DNA from: Flavobacterium psychrophilum
GTDB lineage: Bacteria > Bacteroidota > Bacteroidia > Flavobacteriales > Flavobacteriaceae
Direction: 5' to 3'
Length of the DNA stretch: 64,000 nt
Assembly: GCA_945872245.1 (NCBI GenBank)
Contig: CAMBZB010000007.1
Location: 17,429-81,428 of the forward strand
Under the pieces are notes generated by a model. The model saw nothing but the letters and a program-made list of their open reading frames with translations. It was not told where the DNA came from and searched no databases. Numbering within the stretch: position 1 is the stretch's first letter; every line of letters begins with the position of its first letter. The position numbers and the translations under genes were made by a program. Positions 46,316-55,029 of this stretch are shown in pieces.

Positions 46316-47794
46316 ATGTCATTGAAAGCTTCCAACTACAATTTTAAGTTACTATTCTTTTCAATTATTGCCTCTATTATTGCCTATGGTTTTGCGCTTA
46401 CCAATTTTTCCTTAAGCATTGATAGTGAATCACCTATCATTTCCGATTTTTCACTGGCACTCGGAAGATGGGGAACTAATTTAATCCGGTATTATATATT
46501 TGGAGGCCATTTGCCTTATTTCACTTTGCTGTTAAGTCTCATATTATTAAGTTTTACTGCTGTTGAATTATCAAAGTTGTTTAAGCTTCAGGGTTCTTTG
46601 ATGTATGTTTTTTGCCTACTTTTTTTGACCTTTCCTCAATTATCCTATCAATTAGTTTTCACCATGCAGGCTGATGTTGTTGCTATTGGTTTTTTATTAT
46701 CGGTCGCTACTGTGGTATTATTCATAAGAAGCACCGAGAACATGTTTTCCATAAAATCTATTCTACTTTTAATTTCGGCTTCATTGGTTTTCATGTTTGT
46801 TATTGCAAGTTATCAGGCGTTGCTGTTCATCCCTATAATCATTTACCTGATACATTTCTTTCAAAATACTTATCTTGAAGATTTTAACCTCAAAAAAGAA
46901 TTCATCAAGCTTTTATATTTTGGTGGATTGGTCATTTTTTCTTTTGGGCTATATTTTATTTCCGTTAAACTATTTTGCCCTGCTGTTGAGGAAGGTTATT
47001 TATCTTCTTATGTTTCCGGTGAATCCAACAATCAATTCCTGGATTTTTGCTCTCTTTGGGCAACAAACCTGGTCGGAAATTTTTACTATGGCGAAAAGAC
47101 CTTCATGGTAGCAACATTATTGAGTGTTGTCCTATTCGTTAGGTTCTTTATAGAAAAAACACAGGTATTGATTCGTTTTGGAATATTATTTATACTCTTG
47201 CTCCTCCCCTTTATTATGTCTTATTTTATTACTAACGGATATCATCCGCCTAGAATATATGTAACATCAGGCCTAGTTTATGCTTTTATAATAGTTCATG
47301 CAGCAGGTTATTATAAAAGAGAAAGTATTTTGATTTTTATCTGTTCTTTTATCTGTTTGGCGAATATCTATTTTATAAATAAATTATTCTACTCCAATTA
47401 TCAGATTTCAAATCATGATAAAGTAATTGCCAAAAAAATAGATGCTTCAATTCTATCTCAATATCCTGATTTTGATCCTAATGTAAATTATGTTTATTTC
47501 TTTGGATGTTTGCCATACGAACATCATCAAAATTTTAGAATAGATAAGTCAGAAGTATTTGGCGGATCTCTATTTAATTGGGATAATGGCAGCAATTACA
47601 GGATTATCAATCTTTTTAAGTATCAAGACATAGCTAACTATAAAATGATTGACAATAAAGAAATTTATCTGAGAATAAAAGATTCGATTGGCTCAATGCC
47701 TATTTGGCCCAAAAAGGAATCTGTAAAGATGATTAATAATGTAGTTGTTGTTAAGCTTGGTAATAATAAAGGCAGTCCCCTTTGGGTGGAATAA
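46316..47794 (+). CDS. GtrII-like glucosyltransferase membrane protein
   Basis: A 492-residue protein with about ten to twelve transmembrane helices and a C-terminal soluble tail. SLALGRWGTNLIRYYIFGGH near the N-terminus is the hallmark loop of GtrII-type polytopic transferases. These use undecaprenyl-phosphate sugar to decorate a polysaccharide in the periplasm. The partner GT2 follows at once. An ATG at 46274 is possible, but TATGTTTG at 46273-46280 fits a -7 box and would place it upstream of transcription. Sugar identity is unknown. Confidence 0.75.
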   Translation: MSLKASNYNFKLLFFSIIASIIAYGFALTNFSLSIDSESPIISDFSLALGRWGTNLIRYYIFGGHLPYFTLLLSLILLSFTAVELSKLFKLQGSLMYVFCLLFLTFPQLSYQLVFTMQADVVAIGFLLSVATVVLFIRSTENMFSIKSILLLISASLVFMFVIASYQALLFIPIIIYLIHFFQNTYLEDFNLKKEFIKLLYFGGLVIFSFGLYFISVKLFCPAVEEGYLSSYVSGESNNQFLDFCSLWATNLVGNFYYGEKTFMVATLLSVVLFVRFFIEKTQVLIRFGILFILLLLPFIMSYFITNGYHPPRIYVTSGLVYAFIIVHAAGYYKRESILIFICSFICLANIYFINKLFYSNYQISNHDKVIAKKIDASILSQYPDFDPNVNYVYFFGCLPYEHHQNFRIDKSEVFGGSLFNWDNGSNYRIINLFKYQDIANYKMIDNKEIYLRIKDSIGSMPIWPKKESVKMINNVVVVKLGNNKGSPLWVE

Positions 47795-47828
47795 TCTTGA
47801 AATTAGTTAAATTATTTATATAAATGTT

Positions 47829-48776
47829 ATGAAAAGACCAACAATTGGTATCATATCGCCTTGTTATAATGAAGAATTGGTATTGAATGAAACTTCTGTT
47901 CAATTAAATGCTATTTTAGCCGATTTAATATCCCAGAATTATATATCTAACAAAAGTTTTGCTGCTTTTGTTGACGACGGTAGTAAGGATAAAACTTGGA
48001 TTGTAATAGAAGAAAAAACGAAGGATTTACCTCATGTCAAAGGATTAAAACTTGCTGGAAATGTGGGACATCAAAATGCACTACTTGCTGGTTTGATAAC
48101 ATTTAAAGATGATGCTGATGCACTTATCTCTATTGATGCTGATTTGCAAGACGATGTTAGTGTAATTAAAGAAATAATTCTGAAATTCATATCAGGAACT
48201 GATGTCGTTTATGGTGTTAGAAAAGAAAGATCAACTGATTCTTTTTTTAAACGAAACACAGCTTTACTTTTTTATAATTTGATGAAGAAAATGAAAGTAA
48301 ATATCATACACAATCATGCCGATTATAGATTATGTAGCAGTAGGGTATTAAATGCTTTGGCGGAGTTTAAAGAGGTAAATTTGTTTTTAAGAGGCATTAT
48401 TCCAACAATTGGTTTTACTAAAGATGTTGTTTATTATGATCGTTTAGAACGCTTTGCAGGAGAATCTAAATATCCTTTTCGTAAAATGGCTGCTTTTGCT
48501 TGGAACGGTGTTACTTCATTTAGCAATTATCCTCTGAAATTAGTTACTATTATTGGATTTGTTATCTTTTCCTTTTGTCTAATTATGACAGGTTATGCGC
48601 TAGTTGCATTATATACAGGAAACGTCGTTCCTGGTTGGCTTTCAACTGTTCTGCCAATGTATTTTTTAGGTGGCGTACAATTATTCTGTTTTGGAATTAT
48701 TGGAGAATATATTGGGAAAATTTACACTGAAGTCAAACAAAGGCCACGCTATTTTATAGATAAACGAATAGATTAA
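47829..48776 (+). CDS. GT2 polyprenyl-phosphate glycosyltransferase (GtrB/DPM1-like)
   Basis: Transfers a sugar from a nucleotide donor to undecaprenyl phosphate on the inner leaflet. The 315-residue protein has the GT-A start GIISPCYNEELVL, VDDGSKDKTW, the DxD region LISIDADLQDD, and two C-terminal transmembrane helices (about 230-255 and 268-290). That layout is typical of GtrB and ArnC relatives. It lies 34 bases after the GtrII-like gene, which would use its lipid-linked product. Confidence 0.9.
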   Translation: MKRPTIGIISPCYNEELVLNETSVQLNAILADLISQNYISNKSFAAFVDDGSKDKTWIVIEEKTKDLPHVKGLKLAGNVGHQNALLAGLITFKDDADALISIDADLQDDVSVIKEIILKFISGTDVVYGVRKERSTDSFFKRNTALLFYNLMKKMKVNIIHNHADYRLCSSRVLNALAEFKEVNLFLRGIIPTIGFTKDVVYYDRLERFAGESKYPFRKMAAFAWNGVTSFSNYPLKLVTIIGFVIFSFCLIMTGYALVALYTGNVVPGWLSTVLPMYFLGGVQLFCFGIIGEYIGKIYTEVKQRPRYFIDKRID

Positions 48777-48784
48777 AATAAATT

Positions 48785-49522
48785 ATGAAGGAAGATTTTG
48801 AAAAAAAATACCACGACGTAGAAACAGATCATTGGTGGTTTAAATCGAGAAGGAAATACTTGTTAGATTTACTAAAAGACGCACCAAAAGACAGTAAAGT
48901 TCTTGATATTGGATGTTCTTCGGGTATTTTTTTAAAAGATCTAGAAGCGTTGGGATTTACACCTCAAAATCTATTCGGAGTAGATATTAGTGATAAAGCC
49001 ATTGCGAATTGCAAAGCCAACGGAATAAACAATGCTTTTGTAATGGATGCTCAAAATATTACCTTGAATGAAAAATTTGATATTGTTATAGCATCCGATT
49101 GTTTAGAGCATTTAGAAAACGATAAAAAAGCACTGAAAAATTGGAATGATTTATTGAAAATTGGTGGCACAATGTATGTTTTTGTACCAGCTTTCCAATT
49201 ATTGTGGAGTTACCACGATGTTGTTAATATGCATTTTAGACGCTATACAAAATCGGAATTGAAATCAAAATTGCTAGTCGAAAATCTTGAAATACTAAAA
49301 TCAAGTTATTGGAATTTTTTTCTGTTTTTACCAGTATATATATTTCGAACCATAACTTCTGGTCTTCAAAAAAATAAGACAGGAGAATCAGATATTACCA
49401 TTGGTAACCGTTTTGTCAATAAAGCATTATTGAACCTGATTATTTTCGAAAACAAATTATTGAAAGTGGTAAATTTCCCTTTTGGCGTCAGTACTTTTTG
49501 TATCGCTAAAAGAGTTAAATAA
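48785..49522 (+). CDS. class I SAM-dependent methyltransferase
   Basis: A 245-residue enzyme. The SAM loop is VLDIGCSSGIFLKDLEALG with acidic residue GVDIS after it, and ASDCLEHLENDKKAL follows. The opening DVETDHWWFKSRRKY is common in methyltransferases of glycan loci. It is eight bases after the GT2 gene and likely completes a three-gene decoration cassette: sugar loading, transfer and methylation. Confidence 0.84.
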   Translation: MKEDFEKKYHDVETDHWWFKSRRKYLLDLLKDAPKDSKVLDIGCSSGIFLKDLEALGFTPQNLFGVDISDKAIANCKANGINNAFVMDAQNITLNEKFDIVIASDCLEHLENDKKALKNWNDLLKIGGTMYVFVPAFQLLWSYHDVVNMHFRRYTKSELKSKLLVENLEILKSSYWNFFLFLPVYIFRTITSGLQKNKTGESDITIGNRFVNKALLNLIIFENKLLKVVNFPFGVSTFCIAKRVK

Positions 49523-49531
49523 ACTTATAAA

Positions 49532-49620
49532 CTATTGTTTTTTTAGTCTTTTACTCCAATCCTTTATATCAATTCCAAAAACAGTTTTGATTTTGGCTTT
49601 ATCCAAAAACACTATACTCT
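49532..49620 (-). pseudogene. copied 3' tail of rfbD
   Basis: The minus strand reads FLDKAKIKTVFGIDIKDWSK and stops at 49534-49532. The intact rfbD at 52516 ends LDKSKIKTVFGIDIKSWEES. The DNA also aligns clearly. Only about 30 codons remain, with no start. Confidence 0.85.
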
Positions 49621-49657
49621 TCGTTATAGCACTGAAGCTACCTGTATAAATTAAATA

Positions 49658-49721
49658 TTATGGACTGTCTAATCCCTCCAACTCTTTTTGGGCTTCTTTC
49701 TTAGATTCTACCTTTTTTGTA
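49658..49721 (-). pseudogene. frameshifted tail of OstA, shared with the 104-residue protein
   Basis: If one A is dropped from the run of eight A just before the OstA stop, the frame continues IDTKKVESKKEAQKELEGLD to a stop at 49660-49658. The small membrane protein at 51424 ends FDAKKVESKKEAQKELEGLE, and the two tails align without a gap. The DNA of the two tails is also close. Confidence 0.65.
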
Positions 49722-51266
49722 TCAATTTTTTTTATCCAACTCCACCTCATCGGGTGGATAGATCTCCTCTTTGCTTTTTATTCGTTCGTCACCGCGCCAA
49801 ACAAAACCTCTCAATTTTCGGGCATTTTCAGGTAAATCCAGTTCAGGATAGATGTCACCGTCAACATTGTCATAAAATGTAATAGTCTCCACTTTACTTT
49901 TGTCGTCCATAATCATGTTGATGCGACTGCTAAGGTTTTTGTTGATACCGATGAGCTCATTTTTTTCGTTGCGCATATAATAGACTACCTCGGTATTTTT
50001 GACCACATCGGCCTGATATAGTTTATTTTCTTTAAATTTTCCATGCAAATTAAGCCCCTTTATTTGGTTGTAACCCGTTCCAATAGTGTCTTTTGAAATA
50101 ATAAAAGTATTATTCAGTATCTTCAGAGAATCTAGTTTTTCGGTTTTATTATTTCCTATTAAGTGCATGACATCCCCAGTCATCTGGTTTTCGGAATTCC
50201 AAAGAATAGGTTTTCCTATCAGTTTTGTAAGTGCTGTTTTTTGGTCCGAATGAATGGAATCACATTTTCCGCTCAAGTCGGTTTTGTAAAAACGCACGTT
50301 GTTAAACCCTATTACTTTTCGCTCCCCTATTTTACCCGTAACGATTATTTTCTTGGCATGGATAAACATGGAATCTTTTTCTATCAAATACCGAACTGAG
50401 GCATGTTTAGTTATGAATAGCGAATCTTTGTTTTTATACACTTCCCCATAATGCCCTTTAATTATTGCCTTGTTGATGGAATCGGTGATTTTAACATTGT
50501 GGGTTCCCGAAGCAAATTCTTTTTTTCGGTCGTAATACAAACTATCGCCTTCTATCAATCGATCTTTATATTTTATGTAAGACTTCCTTTTAAAATTGCC
50601 AATGTTCTTCTTGCTGTTGTAATAGCCGTTTTCGGTGTATATAAAATTATTTTTTCCTGTTATGGTGGAAGGCCCGTACAAATAAGAATCTCCTTGAGTG
50701 GTATAATAATCCAGATGATTTGATTTTATGGTGTATTCTGGATTGGTTATTACTACTGAGGTCAAAAATTGGTATTTCTTTGCTGTAACATAATACCTTC
50801 CTGCTTTGCTTTTTAAGGTATTGTTCTTATTAATAATTGTGCCATAATTATTAAAAAAAGCTTCTTGCGAATTTCTATCAAAAGATAGTGTGTCGGTTGA
50901 CATTTTAGATTCTGGCGATTGCATTACTACATCACCCGTAGCAAAGGCTTTTTTAACGTTTCCGTTGTATTCGGCATACTTACTATTTAAATACAAGGTG
51001 TCGCCTTGAACCATTTCCACATTTCCAAATGCCTTAATGTAGTTTTCATCTTTGAAATAATAGGCTTTATTGCAGGTCATTACTATACCATCATGCATAA
51101 CTCTAACATTACCGGTTAATAGGGTTGCATTAGGCAATTCTATTTCGTTAATATCAACAAAGTCTGAATTTTCAACTTTAATCTTACTCTGTTTTTGAGC
51201 AAAAACAAGAGTAAAATTGAACAGCAATAATCCGATGAGCAACATGATTTTTTTCAAGGATTTCAT
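49722..51266 (-). CDS. OstA-like LPS-transport protein
   Basis: A 514-residue exported protein with signal peptide ending VFAQ. It carries OstA/LptA-type beta-jellyroll repeats (TLLTGNVRVMHDGIVMTCNK, NYIKAFGNVEMVQGDTLYL, AFATGDVVMQSPES), and further such repeats along its length. These bind lipid A in the periplasmic bridge of the Lpt system. It ends DEVELDKKN, probably after a one-base shift in an A-run; the tail beyond aligns to a neighbouring protein. It lies at the end of the long minus-strand polysaccharide run, 157 bases after the small membrane protein gene. Confidence 0.85.
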   Translation of the reverse strand: MKSLKKIMLLIGLLLFNFTLVFAQKQSKIKVENSDFVDINEIELPNATLLTGNVRVMHDGIVMTCNKAYYFKDENYIKAFGNVEMVQGDTLYLNSKYAEYNGNVKKAFATGDVVMQSPESKMSTDTLSFDRNSQEAFFNNYGTIINKNNTLKSKAGRYYVTAKKYQFLTSVVITNPEYTIKSNHLDYYTTQGDSYLYGPSTITGKNNFIYTENGYYNSKKNIGNFKRKSYIKYKDRLIEGDSLYYDRKKEFASGTHNVKITDSINKAIIKGHYGEVYKNKDSLFITKHASVRYLIEKDSMFIHAKKIIVTGKIGERKVIGFNNVRFYKTDLSGKCDSIHSDQKTALTKLIGKPILWNSENQMTGDVMHLIGNNKTEKLDSLKILNNTFIISKDTIGTGYNQIKGLNLHGKFKENKLYQADVVKNTEVVYYMRNEKNELIGINKNLSSRINMIMDDKSKVETITFYDNVDGDIYPELDLPENARKLRGFVWRGDERIKSKEEIYPPDEVELDKKN

Positions 51267-51423
51267 TTTTTATTCCATTACTATTATACCCTAATAAATT
51301 GATTTTAAAATTTTAAATTATTTTCTATAATACACTTAATGTAAAAAAGTGATGTATCAAAATACCGAGTTTTGTACTTGATAATGGTATTGTAAAAAGT
51401 ATTTTAAAGAATTTAATAGCTCA

Positions 51424-51738
51424 CTATTCCAATCCCTCCAACTCTTTTTGGGCTTCCTTCTTGGATTCTACCTTTTTGGCGTCAAATTGTTGGTCCACTT
51501 CCACCTCGTCTTTGGTTAGAAATTCTTTTCCAACCACAAAAAATAAGGATAAAATGGAAATGAATAGCACTACTTTAACCCATTTTGCTTGTTTTGTATC
51601 TGACTTTTTATATGCCAAAAATCCAAAAATCAGTGCTACTCCAACAGGAATTAGTGCCAAAGTCCCTAGAGGCAAAAAGGCAAATACAACACTTAAAACG
51701 GAGAAGATACTCGCTATAACTAAAAATAATTGTCTCAT
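51424..51738 (-). CDS. small membrane protein of unknown function
   Basis: A 104-residue protein with two or three transmembrane helices (about 5-40 as a hairpin, then 54-70) and a charged C-terminal tail, DEVEVDQQFDAKKVESKKEA and on. The tail recurs, frameshifted, after the OstA stop. No family was recognised beyond Flavobacterial hypothetical proteins. Gap of ten bases after the DUF3108 gene indicates one transcript. Confidence 0.72.
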   Translation of the reverse strand: MRQLFLVIASIFSVLSVVFAFLPLGTLALIPVGVALIFGFLAYKKSDTKQAKWVKVVLFISILSLFFVVGKEFLTKDEVEVDQQFDAKKVESKKEAQKELEGLE

Positions 51739-51748
51739 AATGATTGAT

Positions 51749-52504
51749 TTAAATTCCAGATGCGTTTGATAATGTTAATTGACCTGTCCCGACAGGAATG
51801 CTGAATTTGATTAAGGCCGGGATTTTTTTGGTATCCGCGGTGAGCCAAATGATGTTTTTATCTTTCCCTTTTAAGACCTGCGTTTTTGCACCAATGGCAA
51901 TTTTATAGCATTCTTTAGTCCCTAAATTCCCGGCAGAAAGAGTTTCCTTGCCCATAAATTTTACCACAACAGGAATTTCCTTTTCATCGAAAACAAGCGC
52001 CAGCGATTTGATTTGATCCTTTTTAAAATTTTGAAAATCAACCGTTCTTAATTTATATATAAGGGTGACAATGTCTTGGGTGCCACTGCCAATGGAGAAC
52101 GTTCTATTGGTTTCAGGATTATTTTTTATTTTAGAGGTACTCGCAATTGTCCTCCCATCACTTTTAAAAATATATTTTTCTGTTTTGATAAATCCACCTT
52201 CGTAAATGCTCCGCTTGTATAAAGTAGGCCTTAAAGTTAATGGATTAACATAGGATTCATACAAATCCCTAATTTTAAAAAAAGAATCCCATTTACTGAA
52301 AGTAGCTGCTTGGCAACTCAAATGCAAAAAAGTGTTTTTAGATGTTTTCATAGTTTCGGTTTCCATGGTCACTTGAGCCAATTGCGTCATCAAACCACTC
52401 ATATTATAAGAGGCAGCATATACTAATTTTTCGCCTGATTTAATTTGGGAAAACCCGCCATTTGAAGACAATGCAAAACAAAAGATAAGAAGGAATTTTT
52501 TCAT
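51749..52504 (-). CDS. DUF3108-type exported protein
   Basis: A 251-residue protein with signal peptide KKFLLIFCFALSSNGGFSQ. It has the pattern of DUF3108: GEKLVYAASYNMSGLM at the start, DLYESYVNPLTLRPTLYKR, EGGFIKTEKYIF, and IIWLTADTKKIPALIKF near the end. The fold is thought to be a periplasmic beta-rich lipid- or glycan-binding domain; role unproven. The start at 52504 is preferred because the signal peptide begins there; the longer frame overlaps rfbD. It is 11 bases after rfbD. Confidence 0.78.
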   Translation of the reverse strand: MKKFLLIFCFALSSNGGFSQIKSGEKLVYAASYNMSGLMTQLAQVTMETETMKTSKNTFLHLSCQAATFSKWDSFFKIRDLYESYVNPLTLRPTLYKRSIYEGGFIKTEKYIFKSDGRTIASTSKIKNNPETNRTFSIGSGTQDIVTLIYKLRTVDFQNFKKDQIKSLALVFDEKEIPVVVKFMGKETLSAGNLGTKECYKIAIGAKTQVLKGKDKNIIWLTADTKKIPALIKFSIPVGTGQLTLSNASGI

Positions 52505-52515
52505 TATTTTTAAAT

Positions 52516-53382
52516 TTAAATTACTATCGTTCGTAAACTTTCCTCCCAACTTTTAATATCAATACCAAAAACGGTTTTGATCTTGCTTTTATCCAAAACA
52601 CTATATTTGGGTCTTTGCGCTGGTGTTGGATAACTTGTAGTCGGTATGGGCTGTAAATCGATGTTTATGTTGTTTATTTCAACTATTTTTTTGGCAAAAT
52701 CATACCAACTACATTCCACATCATTGCTGAAATTATATAGGCCAAAAGCCTCTGCCCGACCCTCTCCTTTGGAGAGGGAGGTAAAGAGAATTATTTTTAC
52801 CAAAGTTTCGGCTAAATCAACCGCGTTTGTTGGAGTGCCAATTTGGTCACTGACAATACCCAACGAAGTTCTTTCCTTTGCCAATCGTAAAATGGTTTTC
52901 ATAAAGTTATTTCCAAACTGGGAATAAACCCAGGAAGTTCTTATGATGAAATAGTTGTCAAGAACCTCTCGAATCGCTTTCTCTCCGTCTAACTTAGTTT
53001 GACCATAAACGCTCTGGGGGTTTGTAGCATCTTCCTCGGCATAAGGAACTGATTTATTGCCATCAAAAACAAAATCTGTAGAAATATGGAGTAGAGTTGT
53101 GTCAAAATATTTGCAGACTTCGGCAAGATTTTTCGCCCCAATCACATTGATGAAATAGGCATTTTCAGGCTCGCTTTCCGCTTTGTCAACTGCAGTGTAA
53201 GCGGCTGCATTGATACAATAATTAGGTTTTGAAGCATTAAAAATAAATTCACAATTGCTTTTATTAGTAATGTCCAAATCTGATGAAGAACAAAAAACAA
53301 ATTGGATATCAGGATAATTTTCCGCGATGAATTGTATAGATTGTCCTAATTGACCACTGGCTCCGGTCACTAAAACTACCAT
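52516..53382 (-). CDS. rfbD: dTDP-4-dehydrorhamnose reductase
   Basis: Last step of dTDP-L-rhamnose synthesis: NAD(P)H reduction of dTDP-4-dehydrorhamnose. The 288-residue extended SDR has the Rossmann loop VTGASGQLGQS, HISTDFVFDG, and catalytic Tyr126 and Lys130 in YGQTKLDGE. ATG 53382 is used; it overlaps the rfbC stop by seven bases, and upstream extension lies entirely in rfbC. rfbA and rfbB are not in the window. A decayed copy of its 3' end lies at 49532. Confidence 0.94.
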   Translation of the reverse strand: MVVLVTGASGQLGQSIQFIAENYPDIQFVFCSSSDLDITNKSNCEFIFNASKPNYCINAAAYTAVDKAESEPENAYFINVIGAKNLAEVCKYFDTTLLHISTDFVFDGNKSVPYAEEDATNPQSVYGQTKLDGEKAIREVLDNYFIIRTSWVYSQFGNNFMKTILRLAKERTSLGIVSDQIGTPTNAVDLAETLVKIILFTSLSKGEGRAEAFGLYNFSNDVECSWYDFAKKIVEINNINIDLQPIPTTSYPTPAQRPKYSVLDKSKIKTVFGIDIKSWEESLRTIVI

Positions 53383-53927
53383 ACTTTTTTTGCGTTTTTC
53401 ATTGTCGGTAATAACCAATCCTTCTCTGAAACAATTAATTCCTGTTCCGAAAAATGCCAATCAATATTGATTTCTAGGTCATTAAAAAGGATGCCAGCCT
53501 CGGACTCTTTATTGTAAAAATTATCACATTTATAAAAAAAAGTTGCCGTGTCACTTAACACCACAAATCCATGGGCAAAACCCCTAGGAATAAACAACTG
53601 CTTCTTGTTTTCTGCAGAAAGCAGTATCGAAACTTTCTCTCCATAGGTTTCCGAGCCTGGTCGTATGTCGACCGCGATGTCTAACACTTCCCCGTCTATA
53701 ACTCGAACCAGTTTGGCTTGAGCATGTTCTCCGGTTTGATAATGAAGCCCTCTTAACACCCCTTTTGTAGAAAAAGACTGATTGTCTTGAACGAAATGAA
53801 CATTTTGACCTACCCCTTCTTGAAAGGTTTTTTCATTGAAGCTTTCCATAAAATATCCCCTCTTATCATAAATGATTTTGGGTTCAATGCTGAAACAGCC
53901 TAATGCGTTGGTGGGAATAAAATTCAT
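53376..53927 (-). CDS. rfbC: dTDP-4-dehydrorhamnose 3,5-epimerase
   Basis: Third step of dTDP-rhamnose synthesis. The 183-residue cupin has catalytic His62 in LRGLHYQ, the basic QAKLVRVIDG strand, and IPRGFAHGFVVLSD with the following Tyr region TFFYKCDNFYN. It is coupled to rfbD by a seven-base overlap and sits 11 bases after the Wzz-like gene. Confidence 0.96.
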   Translation of the reverse strand: MNFIPTNALGCFSIEPKIIYDKRGYFMESFNEKTFQEGVGQNVHFVQDNQSFSTKGVLRGLHYQTGEHAQAKLVRVIDGEVLDIAVDIRPGSETYGEKVSILLSAENKKQLFIPRGFAHGFVVLSDTATFFYKCDNFYNKESEAGILFNDLEINIDWHFSEQELIVSEKDWLLPTMKNAKKVW

Positions 53928-53938
53928 TTTAATAATAT

Positions 53939-54946
53939 CTATTGGTTTAATTCTAATAAAATCTCTTGTTTTTTATAAAATCTTATAAAAAATCTAACCA
54001 AAATAAATCCAAAAATTAAAATTAATGGTAAAACAAATTTTAATTTTCCGTTGATGTTTTTAGTGTTTTGTACGTTTGTTACACTAGATATTTTTTTAAT
54101 AAATGTATCTATATTTAGCAACTCTGTTCTTTTATATCCCAACTCTGAGATAAAATCGTTTTTTGATGTAATCATTTCATTAATTTGGGTATTTTCATTG
54201 TAATAAACCAATTTATTGCTTTTTTGGTTGCCATTCATTGAAGATGAAAATTCGTTTAATAAATTATCAATTTGAATAATCATTTCTTCATTTTTCTTCA
54301 TTTTTAAAATGATATTGTTATTGGCTGTTAGTCGAACTTTATTAAAATAATCATTTTGATTTAAATACTTTAAAAGTGGGGTAATTGTGTTTTCTTCTGA
54401 TATGACATCTTTAGTAACAATATTTATAGTGTGGCGAGAATAATTTTTACTGGTAAGTTTGTCTTTAATAACTTTATTAATATCTCCCTCTTCGGCCAAT
54501 AATTTAACCATTTCAAAATTAGGACTGTTTTCGGCTTTGTCGTTAATTGCTTTAGTATTGACAAAGGAATAGATATCGATAATTGGATTTATTTCTATAA
54601 AAGCAATGTTGGAAGGATTGTCAATACCAATGGATTTAAAAAAAACCGTATCCTTCTGTTTTATTTTGGATTCTATCAAATCAATTTTTGCGTACAAATA
54701 ATCCGCACTTTCGAAATTGGGAGTAACAATAATTTGATGGTCGTAGGTTTTTATTTTTGTGTCCAAATAAATTCCTATACCAAATCCTACTAGTAACAAT
54801 AAGGAAATTATAACTCCATTTTTTATAAAAAAACGGATGCTTTTAAAAATGGAAGCTTTTATTCCTTGAAAAAAGGCTCCAATTTTTTTAGATATTTGCG
54901 TTAAATCAATCTCTTGATCTTGATTGCTAGATGTGTTTGTGCTCAT
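53939..54946 (-). CDS. Wzz-like polysaccharide chain-length protein
   Basis: A 335-residue inner-membrane protein with one transmembrane helix near residues 45-62 and another near 302-321, and a large periplasmic helical domain between. This is the topology of Wzz/PCP-1 chain-length regulators. Sequence likeness is modest, and no kinase domain is attached. The short run before helix one is Gln/Asp rich. It lies between GH3 and rfbC on one strand, which supports a role in polymer length. Confidence 0.7.
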   Translation of the reverse strand: MSTNTSSNQDQEIDLTQISKKIGAFFQGIKASIFKSIRFFIKNGVIISLLLLVGFGIGIYLDTKIKTYDHQIIVTPNFESADYLYAKIDLIESKIKQKDTVFFKSIGIDNPSNIAFIEINPIIDIYSFVNTKAINDKAENSPNFEMVKLLAEEGDINKVIKDKLTSKNYSRHTINIVTKDVISEENTITPLLKYLNQNDYFNKVRLTANNNIILKMKKNEEMIIQIDNLLNEFSSSMNGNQKSNKLVYYNENTQINEMITSKNDFISELGYKRTELLNIDTFIKKISSVTNVQNTKNINGKLKFVLPLILIFGFILVRFFIRFYKKQEILLELNQ

Positions 54947-55029
54947 TTTAGTTGTTTTGGTTACAATATTGGGACATTATTACCGCTTCTCATTACAGAT
55001 TTGAAGGTGTAACGACAAAAGTACTATTT

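Noticed and set aside
41075..49522. Prophage or integrative element
   Set aside because: No integrase, phage structural gene, tRNA-adjacent border or direct repeat pair. Gene content is that of a polysaccharide locus.
53383..53460. N-terminal extension of RfbD
   Set aside because: It lies inside rfbC and precedes the Rossmann beta strand that normally begins the protein.
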